A stretch of 64,000 nt of DNA from the NCBI GenBank assembly GCA_964020155.1, contig OZ026558.1:3514969-3578968 (forward strand), read 5' to 3'. Position 1 is the first letter of the stretch. The number at the start of each line of letters is the position of its first letter. Shown one piece after another: positions 54,526 to 64,000 of the stretch. Source of the stretch: Chondrilla cf. caribensis. Its lineage: Eukaryota; Porifera; Demospongiae; Chondrillida; Chondrillidae. The notes under the pieces were generated by a model. The model was not told the origin of the DNA, made no database searches, and saw only the letters and a list, made by a program, of their open reading frames with translations. The translations under genes and the position numbers were made by a program.

Positions 54526-57500
54526 ATGGATTACTGGATACTATTTCTCCTCATTTTAGCTATCTGTGCACCAGGTGAGTGACTCGTGAATTTGACTCAC
54601 TGTAACAGATTTCATTGCTTCGAATTCGAATCCAGACTAAGTCAGTGACTCCCATAGCCAGATTTCTATCATACTGTATAATAATATGGCACATGCATAC
54701 AGTGACTACTGCTTTAAATCCCTATAATACATTTCCCAAGTTTGTATTACCGTTCAGCACCACCAGTCAGACCGATTAGGCCCCCTTCTGCATCCAAATC
54801 CTTCAAGCACAATTAATATATGATATATACGTAGGTACAGCTTCATGAAACTTGTAAAAGTAGACCAGGTCTGTACACACATTAATTCTAGTGAGTACTA
54901 ACAATAATATAGAGAATCATATTGTAGGCTTCTTGTCATGTATAAGCAATAGGAACTTCATCTCCACTATCTTCCATTTCAGGTACTTACTAGCCAAAAC
55001 ATTGTGGTAACGCTATTTATGCCGTCATCAATACAAGAATTCGTCTCCTTGTTTGTTACAGTCACAATCATGTACAAATCCCCACAAATCCGCATTATTA
55101 CGCATAATACACATGATTATGTTCTATGTATGACATACTATGTACAAACTATTTGCATGACATTGTGCTAGCCACTACATGTCAGAGACAGTCCAGGTTA
55201 ATTTTGTGTTTGTACAGAATCCATTCATCATGGTGATGTATGGTAAAGTATGATGAATATATAAAACATTGACTTGCCTATTGTGAATATTCTGTGTTCT
55301 TATTGCACACAGGTGATGCTGACCTCTCCATCTCCACATCCACTCCTACTCCATGTTATGGAGATGTAGTGACTCTAGTGTGTCACCATCCTGAGGTGGC
55401 TAGCAACCACAGAAGGTACTTTATTTCTGGACCATTATGGAGGGAGAATGGTGTGTGGGTCACACCATCTACTGGTGTATACCTCCAGGAAGATACATCA
55501 GAGGACCTCACGTATGCAACTCTCAACATCACCATTACAGTGGACCACTTCAGGAACAAGTCATTCAACTATTCTTGTGTATTAGCATTAGCTGAGAATG
55601 GACTACCTACTGGTGAAGTGGAAACTAGTGAAGAAGTCACTGTAGATCCTGTTGGTGAGTATGTGTTTGTGTGAGTGTACAATATTACACAGGATAATGA
55701 TGGTATGCGTTATGACTGACAGTGTGTACAACAGTGTATAAAATCACATGCTATCAATGTACTGTCTTGTTCAGTATAATAAGTGCTTCTTTCCTATACT
55801 CTGTGTTGTTTGTATGTTTCTATAATACAATCATACCAAGTGCATATTACCCACTGCAGAACCACGACCACCCTCCTCTATTGTGAATATTGACTGTAGT
55901 ATCCCTACCAGCATTGCTTTCAACTGGACCTACACTCCAGTGGAGTGCTACAAGGACAGGATCAGCTACTATGTGTCCTGGGTGAATATCAACAACAACA
56001 CTGAGAATGGTTCTGATGTCACTGGAGGACACATGTACAACATTACAGGCCTTGTTGCTAATGGCAACTACACCATCAGTGTCAGGACAGTAGTGGATGG
56101 TGTTCAGAGTACAGCTGTGTCTAGAAATGTCACAACCAGTGAGTTCAACCAGAACATTTTCCTCAGTTTTTTCAAGTTGTATCCGAAATGCTTGCATTTG
56201 GGATGTGATGGGTGTTTGTATGTGTACATGTGAATGTCTGTGTAATATTACGCTTGTGTACATGTGTGTGCATGCATGCGTATGTATGTACATGTGTCTT
56301 ACCTCATGTGGTGGTTTACTATAGAGTGGGTGAGGACTGTACCTAGTCATTACTTCAAGATGGTCCTGGTCCACCAAAGTTTATATAGTATTATGATAGA
56401 CATTATCATCTCACTAACTATAATAAGTTTACATAATGTTCTATAGTACATTCGTCTAATATAAACATTTCACTCCTACATAGCTCAAGTACATTCATTC
56501 ATTTCTACCTAAAATATTCTTTCAATTATAATACTTGGTGAGTATTCCTCGCCACACCCCCTCCCACCCACACATTATACCTTGACATCTTACTGACTAA
56601 TTCCATACCAAAAGTGGTTACCATGATAGTATCTTGTGGTTTGAAATTAGAACATTTACTGCTAACAGGAAATTGGCTTCCCAAGGTGTGTTGCACTGTA
56701 CACGATGTCGTGAGATACAAAGCTATACTAGATAAAATCCTCATACCCCCTCTACCCAGGGGTAATTGAACATCTCAGGTAGCACACACTGTCTACAGCG
56801 TACACACTTGACTGTGTATAACTTTGCTTGTTGTGCAGGCAAATCTCTGGTTCTCCCAAAGACCCCATCACTGTCAGCTTGTTACAACAGAAACTTCACT
56901 TTGTACTGTGATGTGTCCCCACTCCACATACTCCAGTTCAGTGGAATTAACTGGATATTCAATTCACACCACATATTGGGAGGATTTGACACTTATGCAT
57001 GGTGTGTCAAGCAATGGTAGAGAGTTAGTGATTCTCAATGTGACAGCAAGTACAGCTGGTGACTATGGCTGTGGTATTGAACTGAACAGTGGGACTCTAG
57101 TGGAAGGGGACACATACTCTTTGCACCCCTTAGGTATGTATGTGTGTAGCATGTATTGCAAATAATGAAACTCTTGTCAGCAACTTTCTGCTCATTGTTG
57201 ACAATTTAGCACATGTTTACACGTTCTGCACGCATAAACATGGTAAACAAAAGGTGTTATGTGAAATCTGTGGCACATGTAAACACAAGAATGTTGGTTG
57301 TGTATGGGACTACACACTGATCCTAATGAACATACATGTGTACTTAATCTACACCTCACTTCTTGTGGTTATTGTCTTGTTCATTGTCTTTTATCTTTAG
57401 ACTCCCCAAAGGAGCCCTCAACATAGCTCTCACTCCTGGTGTTACTGGAATCAGTGTATCATGGGAACATGACAGGTCCTGTTTTGAGGGTCACTTGTTT

Positions 57501-58077
57501 GTGTTCATTGTTAGTTGGCAGAAAGCTTGCACCTGTGACCACTCTGAGCTGAGCACTACAGTGATTGGAACAACCTTCAACATTCAAGACTTGGAACCTG
57601 ACACCATCTACAGCATTTGTGTTTCAGCTTTAAGCTCTTCTGATGATCAAGTGAAGAGTGATAGGAAGTGTCTTCACACCAAGACTTCGAAACCTGTTTG
57701 TGAGTGTTATTCTAACCTCTCATGTATATTGTACACCTGTGTATTACTGGACACATTACACAAGGTCAAACATTTATGTTCACCATGCAGTAGAGTGGCA
57801 TGCATATCCCACCAGAATATACGCATATATATATACATGTGCAGTACATGTCCAATGAATGTACTTACATAAATGAAATAAAATACACGTTGCCATGCAT
57901 GTGTGTATATCACGTCAGGTGTACCTGTTTGTATAGAACCTGAATAACTCAAGCGTACAATTTCCTGTGCACATGTGTTACTGAGGTTTGACACAATTCA
58001 TCCAATTATATAATTGAGGTATTCTTTCTACCTGTGTACAAACGGCCACTCACCATACCAGCATACATATGATAATG

Positions 58078-58606
<529 letters not shown>

Positions 58607-59041
58607 CCTTGCAATTATGGCTACCATGATACTGCTGTGGTTCTGTACTTGAGAAATGTGTACAAATATGTATATATAATATTATGTGTCTCAACTGCAA
58701 AGTCAAAATATATGAATTCTACCCATTTTCAGCTGTCATTGTCTCCTGAAAAGAGACATAGTGTCTGTGTATAGACCATTTGTGTGTGCCCATCATGTGA
58801 ATTGTGTGTGAGGTGTTTCATTTTCAGTTGACATTATCCCCTGTACAGAGGAAGGTACTGCCTGTGTACTGACTGTACAGATGTGTAGACAATGCATCTT
58901 GTGAATCAGATCTTCAGTTCTTGTTAATAGCAAAGTTTTAATTCTGATGAACTTCTATTGTGCTGGTTGAAATATGTTATTATTAGAATAAGTAAACTGA
59001 AGACTGCACAAGACAACTACTTATATACATGCGCACAGACT

Positions 59042-59089
59042 GCGCACAGCAGATTGAATACACACAGAACATATCTAATCTGCTGTGTG
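59042..59089. repeat. inverted repeat in B intron
   Basis: GCGCACAGCAGATT against AATCTGCTGTGTG. One arm change (A to G) leaves a G-T wobble in RNA rather than a mismatch. Repeated at 61550-61597. Confidence 0.55.
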
Positions 59090-59712
59090 TAGGCTGTGTA
59101 TAAGTAGTTTGTATCATGTTGTCTTCAGTTATTGCTCATGAAGAGTGTTTCCTCATTCTCCTCAAGTATCTCAACATGACAGAGAGTCTTCTCCAGTAGA
59201 CTGCCCTCACCACCTCAAGTATCCCATCATGTACAGTGTTGTCAGTGAATGTCAACTACACTTCTTCCCTCTTCCCTCCCCCAGCTCAACCCGGTCCTCC
59301 TGTAGTGACAATAGTAGCAACAACTTATTCCACTATCACTTTTAACATGGAACACTACACTGCATTGTTTCGAGTCTGAAGTGTTCACCTTTGTTGTAAT
59401 TTGGAATGAGATTGGAAGTGGGACCAGTACCAATGTGACCACCTCATTCCCTCCATACACCATCAGTGGACTCCAACCTGGTACCTCTTATCAGATCAGT
59501 GTACATGGTGTGGGTGGATCGGGGATCACTGGTTCAAGACGTATTGTGACATCTACTGCAATAACAAGTATGTACTTCCTGTTTGTGTGTATTGAAGCAT
59601 CTACTGGTGGTAAATTTGTTGATAAAATGAGAATTACCAATTGAGTATGTGAGTGAGATTGATGTCATTCTCCTCTACTTCCCCTCCCCCACACACACAA
59701 CACACACGCACG

Positions 59713-59713
59713 A

Positions 59714-59790
<77 letters not shown>
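59713..59790. repeat. (CA)n touching TM-exon acceptor
   Basis: About 76 bp pure CA after a CACGAACGC start; two bases longer than its duplicate at 62221-62296. Confidence 0.9.
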
Positions 59791-59791
<1 letters not shown>

Positions 59792-59941
59792 CTACCTCTA
59801 ACACAGGTGGACTGAACACAGGTCTCATTGCTGGTATTGTGGTAGTCTGCGTTGTTGTCATTTTACTGACATTTCTAGCTGGTTGTGGAGTTGGAGTGAT
59901 AGTACATGTTGTTTACCAGAAGAAGTCCAAACAATCAACAA

Positions 59942-60016
59942 GTATGTTGTGTACAGTACTCTGTAGCACAGTAGGTGTACTGTGTAGTACGGTAGGTGTA
60001 CTTTGTAGTACAGTAG
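59942..60016. repeat. short 21-bp minisatellite
   Basis: Three units only. Its presence marks the last intron of the mosaic gene as A-derived, since B genes lack it. Confidence 0.75.
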
Positions 60017-60549
60017 GTCCCAATTTAAGTGAACTTGAAGTACATACAGTTGTGCACAACTAAATACTTATTCACATGCTCTGTATATCCGCTCACTACG
60101 GGATCAACTGAAGGTACAGTTGATGAAGACAAGAAGAACTCTCCCATCCCATCATATGTCAATGTGGAATTGAATGACGGAAGTGTTCCCATGACAACCA
60201 ACCCTGGTTACATGCTGGTTGAAAGGATGACTGAAGGTCCCAAACCTCTTTATGGAAACTTGTGAATGGCTTGAAATGGAGTGTTGTTTGTGCTTTGTGT
60301 CAACATCAAGTACTGTGTGTATGCATGTCAGATCTTATTGTGGAGAACTGAATGTGAATTTAGTACTTTTATCACTTGTACATTTGTACTTGTGTCATTT
60401 GTCCTTGAATGGAGTGCTGTTTGTTGCTATAGCTGTGTTTTCCTCTTATTGCTTAGACAATTTGATTTGATTTTTATATTCTGTTATTAGTAAAGTAATG
60501 CTACGCATATAGATCCTCCACACGAGTGAAGGCGTGTTGTGTTGCAAAA

Positions 60550-60870
60550 CCCCAAACAATCGATCAATCAATCAATGACACAGACTGAACACGTCTCCTA
60601 GACAGGAGGTTGCCCTTACAATATACAACTGCATAGTCATCAAAATGTGTACTGTTATGAGCAAGAACAGATTAGGTCCACAAAATTAATACTATCTAAA
60701 GTTGTCCATCCATCGTAATCGAGGTCTTCTAGGCCTTTTCCCCTCCACAACACCTTCGAACACTCTCCTGGTAAATCTCTTCATATCCATTCCTTGCACT
60801 CTTCCTTTCCATTCCTACTCTCTCTCCTTCATCGTCTCCAGCACCCCTACTTGCCCCAGCTTCTTCAAAA
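60550..60870 (-). mobile_element. LINE 3'-end fragment
   Basis: Same antisense scrap as 37571-37890, with a small deletion near 60730; (ATTG)n-like tail at 60550-60577. Confidence 0.55.
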
Positions 60871-60939
60871 TTTCATGATGATTGTTGCTTATATAGCGAA
60901 TTGCAAAACCCCTTGGTATAACTAATTACTAAATATCGA

Positions 60940-61017
60940 TGACGTCACTGTTCTTGCGTGCACGCGGCTTGCCTCAGCAATCGCTGTATCGACCCCTGTG
61001 TAGATAAGGGTTTTCCT
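60940..61017 (+). promoter_or_regulatory. candidate promoter of C-type relic
   Basis: TGACGTCA 60940-60947 and GGGTTTTCCT 61008-61017, 48 bp before the ATG at 61066. Confidence 0.45.
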
Positions 61018-61065
61018 ATACAATTCTCGGTTTGACACACCTATTCGATAGTGTATGGTTGTGAT

Positions 61066-61525
61066 ATGTTGCGATATTTTGTGACAACGAATCACTTTTA
61101 TTGGATAATTTTCGTCCTCTCTACGGCTATCTGTGGACCAGGTGAGTAGAGATCTTTGATCCGCTGTAGTTACAGTAGTAGAATACCTTTTTAAATATCG
61201 GGAATTTATAAGACTGTTTAACCACTAAGAGGATATGCATGAATAGTCGTAGATAGATGTACCATTAAACATGGTACTTTACAATGGCTACCACTATCTC
61301 AACCCTTTTCCTCCAGCTGCATGGTTGCATGTGCAGTAGTATCTAGACCTATTATCCTACCTTCCATCTCCTGGGAAGGCTCACTGCAGGACAAACACTA
61401 CATATCAATTACCCACACTGACTGTACACAGGTGGATTTATCATGTTACTATCAAAAAGGAAGGGGCTTTGATTATTCAATTTGGTGTTATCTAATTGCA
61501 ACCACTAAGTTGATTCTTCTGTATA
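61066..61525 (+). pseudogene. C-type receptor relic 3
   Basis: Signal exon 61066-61141 (MLRYFVTTNHFYWIIFVLST). The Ig-like exon from 61337 is open: VVSRPIILPSISWEGS, HTDCTQVDLSCYYQKGRG, YSIWCYLIATTK. It shows the B-strand Cys and a core Trp of an Ig domain. At about 61525 it runs into a (TA)n stretch where the tandem duplication joins, so the second half of the domain is missing. Confidence 0.55.
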
Positions 61526-62220
61526 ATATATATATATATATATATATCTGCGCACAGCAGATTGAATACACACAGAACATATCTAATCTGCTGTGTGTAG
61601 GCTGTGTATAAGTAGTTTGTATCATGTTGTCTTCAGTTATTGCTCATGAAGAGTGTTTCCTCATTCTCCTCAAGTATCTCAACATGACAGAGAGTCTTCT
61701 CCAGTAGACTGCCCTCACCACCTCAAGTATCCCATCATGTACAGTGTTGTCAGTGAATGTCAACTACACTTCTTCCCTCTTCCCTCCCCCAGCTCAACCC
61801 GGTCCTCCTGTAGTGACAATAGTAGCAACAACTTATTCCACTATCACTTTTAACATGGAACACTACACTGCATTGTTTCGAGTCTGAAGTGTTCACCTTT
61901 GTTGTAATTTGGAATGAGATTGGAAGTGGGACCAGTACCAATGTGACCACCTCATTCCCTCCATACACCATCAGTGGACTCCAACCTGGTACCTCTTATC
62001 AGATCAGTGTACATGGTGTGGGTGGATCGGGGATCACTGGTTCAAGACGTATTGTGACATCTACTGCAATAACAAGTATGTACTTCCTGTTTGTGTGTAT
62101 TGAAGCATCTACTGGTGGTAAATTTGTTGATAAAATGAGAATTACCAATTGAGTATGTGAGTGAGATTGATGTCATTCTCCTCTACTTCCCCTCCCCCAC
62201 ACACACAACACACACGCACG

Positions 62221-62221
62221 A

Positions 62222-62296
<75 letters not shown>
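62221..62296. repeat. (CA)n touching TM-exon acceptor, duplicate
   Basis: Duplicate of 59713-59790, two bases shorter, the only length change found between the copies. Confidence 0.9.
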
Positions 62297-62297
<1 letters not shown>

Positions 62298-62447
62298 CTA
62301 CCTCTAACACAGGTGGACTGAACACAGGTCTCATTGCTGGTATTGTGGTAGTCTGCGTTGTTGTCATTTTACTGACATTTCTAGCTGGTTGTGGAGTTGG
62401 AGTGATAGTACATGTTGTTTACCAGAAGAAGTCCAAACAATCAACAA

Positions 62448-62522
62448 GTATGTTGTGTACAGTACTCTGTAGCACAGTAGGTGTACTGTGTAGTACGGTA
62501 GGTGTACTTTGTAGTACAGTAG
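62448..62522. repeat. short 21-bp minisatellite, duplicate
   Basis: Copy of 59942-60016. Confidence 0.75.
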
Positions 62523-63055
62523 GTCCCAATTTAAGTGAACTTGAAGTACATACAGTTGTGCACAACTAAATACTTATTCACATGCTCTGTATATCCGCTC
62601 ACTACGGGATCAACTGAAGGTACAGTTGATGAAGACAAGAAGAACTCTCCCATCCCATCATATGTCAATGTGGAATTGAATGACGGAAGTGTTCCCATGA
62701 CAACCAACCCTGGTTACATGCTGGTTGAAAGGATGACTGAAGGTCCCAAACCTCTTTATGGAAACTTGTGAATGGCTTGAAATGGAGTGTTGTTTGTGCT
62801 TTGTGTCAACATCAAGTACTGTGTGTATGCATGTCAGATCTTATTGTGGAGAACTGAATGTGAATTTAGTACTTTTATCACTTGTACATTTGTACTTGTG
62901 TCATTTGTCCTTGAATGGAGTGCTGTTTGTTGCTATAGCTGTGTTTTCCTCTTATTGCTTAGACAATTTGATTTGATTTTTATATTCTGTTATTAGTAAA
63001 GTAATGCTACGCATATAGATCCTCCACACGAGTGAAGGCGTGTTGTGTTGCAAAA

Positions 63056-63376
63056 CCCCAAACAATCGATCAATCAATCAATGACACAGACTGAACACGT
63101 CTCCTAGACAGGAGGTTGCCCTTACAATATACAACTGCATAGTCATCAAAATGTGTACTGTTATGAGCAAGAACAGATTAGGTCCACAAAATTAATACTA
63201 TCTAAAGTTGTCCATCCATCGTAATCGAGGTCTTCTAGGCCTTTTCCCCTCCACAACACCTTCGAACACTCTCCTGGTAAATCTCTTCATATCCATTCCT
63301 TGCACTCTTCCTTTCCATTCCTACTCTCTCTCCTTCATCGTCTCCAGCACCCCTACTTGCCCCAGCTTCTTCAAAA
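63056..63376 (-). mobile_element. LINE 3'-end fragment, duplicate
   Basis: Copy of 60550-60870. Confidence 0.55.
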
Positions 63377-63445
63377 TTTCATGATGATTGTTGCTTATAT
63401 AGCGAATTGCAAAACCCCTTGGTATAACTAATTACTAAATATCGA

Positions 63446-63523
63446 TGACGTCACTGTTCTTGCGTGCACGCGGCTTGCCTCAGCAATCGCTGTATCGACC
63501 CCTGTGTAGATAAGGGTTTTCCT
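63446..63523 (+). promoter_or_regulatory. candidate promoter of C-type relic, duplicate
   Basis: TGACGTCA 63446-63453 and GGGTTTTCCT 63514-63523, 48 bp before the ATG at 63572. Confidence 0.45.
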
Positions 63524-63571
63524 ATACAATTCTCGGTTTGACACACCTATTCGATAGTGTATGGTTGTGAT

Positions 63572-64000
63572 ATGTTGCGATATTTTGTGACAACGAATCA
63601 CTTTTATTGGATAATTTTCGTCCTCTCTACGGCTATCTGTGGACCAGGTGAGTAGAGATCTTTGATCCGCTGTAGTTACAGTAGTAGAATACCTTTTTAA
63701 ATATCGGGAATTTATAAGACTGTTTAACCACTAAGAGGATATGCATGAATAGTCGTAGATAGATGTACCATTAAACATGGTACTTTACAATGGCTACCAC
63801 TATCTCAACCCTTTTCCTCCAGCTGCATGGTTGCATGTGCAGTAGTATCTAGACCTATTATCCTACCTTCCATCTCCTGGGAAGGCTCACTGCAGGACAA
63901 ACACTACATATCAATTACCCACACTGACTGTACACAGGTGGATTTATCATGTTACTATCAAAAAGGAAGGGGCTTTGATTATTCAATTTGGTGTTATCTA
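63572..64000 (+). pseudogene. C-type receptor, signal and Ig exons, cut by window end
   Basis: Signal exon 63572-63647; Ig-like exon from 63843, open to the window end. Unlike copy 3 its continuation is not seen, so this one may be the complete ancestral C gene. It is labelled a relic only by analogy. Confidence 0.45.

Larger units (their letters stand above)
59040..61547. repeat. tandem duplication, copy 1 (about 2.5 kb)
   Basis: Matches 61548-64000 at an offset of 2508, changing to 2506 after the (CA)n. It holds the hairpin, FN3-B2, TM and tail exons, the LINE scrap and a C relic. By eye I see no differences except two bases of CA length. Confidence 0.85.
61793..62771 (+). pseudogene. duplicate FN3-B2, TM and tail exons
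   Basis: FN3-B2 61793-62075, TM 62298-62447, tail 62608-62771. It carries the same one-base frameshift and the same CGG tail acceptor (62605-62607) as copy 1, so the exons were dead before duplication. Upstream it lacks any Ig or signal exon of type A or B; the nearest upstream coding sequence is the C relic. Confidence 0.7.
61548..64000. repeat. tandem duplication, copy 2 (runs off window)
   Basis: Begins at CTGCGCACAGCAGATTG right after a (TA)n run. Position 64000 corresponds to 61494, so the copy continues to or past the window end. Confidence 0.85.

Overview
This is animal nuclear DNA, not bacterial. It has spliced genes with GT..AG introns, long (CA)n microsatellites, minisatellites, LINE and DNA-transposon copies, and about 40% G+C. 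The receptors are immunoglobulin (Ig) and fibronectin type III (FN3) domain proteins. I suspect an early-branching marine invertebrate such as a sponge, but only weakly; the sequence does not settle the taxon.

The window is one tandem array, all on the + strand, of a single receptor family. The full gene model is: signal-peptide exon, Ig1, FN3, Ig2, FN3, transmembrane (TM) exon, tail exon. Every internal intron is phase 1, so each domain is an exchangeable cassette. Intact proteins are about 500-530 aa. Two ectodomain types share the same signal, Ig1, TM and tail exons. Type A (genes at 795, 12156, 23636, 39565, 49617 and 54526, plus a truncated one at 34466) carries FN3-A1, Ig2-A and FN3-A2. 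Type B (6663, 19511, 44157) carries FN3-B1, Ig2-B and FN3-B2. The tail has three conserved tyrosines in YVNV, GYM(Q/P/L)V and LYGNL. A third, now broken, receptor type ('C') survives as signal-exon plus Ig relics at 5324, 38101, 61066 and 63572.

Layout: 1-4553, type A gene whose signal exon lies just outside the window. 4554-6069, LINE scrap and C relic. 6663-11455, type B gene broken by a 4-bp insertion. 12156-16599, intact type A. 16600-19510, gene-poor, with an old tail-exon relic and a TA-flanked MITE. 19511-23026, type B gene with a divergent Ig1 and no visible signal exon. 23636-28007, type A gene whose tyrosine tail was deleted and replaced by read-through into antisense LINE sequence. 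28346-34407, pogo-like transposon with a complete 691-aa transposase ORF, next to a dead LINE. 34466-37016, type A remnant that lost its first three exons at the LINE and has a frameshift in its TM exon. 38101-38966, C relic. 39565-43503 (A), 44157-49106 (B) and 49617-54074 (A), three intact genes. 54526-60265, A/B mosaic pseudogene. 59040-64000, a roughly 2.5-kb tandem duplication that looks identical by eye.

Taken together this looks like a rapidly evolving cell-surface recognition locus. Ig1 differs between copies in a few short patches while its framework is nearly frozen. Cassettes are swapped, tails are lost, and genes die and duplicate. The start of most genes carries a GGGTTT(T)CC Rel/NF-kappaB-like site 36-60 bp before the ATG. 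A role in allorecognition or immunity is an inference from this architecture, not something the sequence proves.
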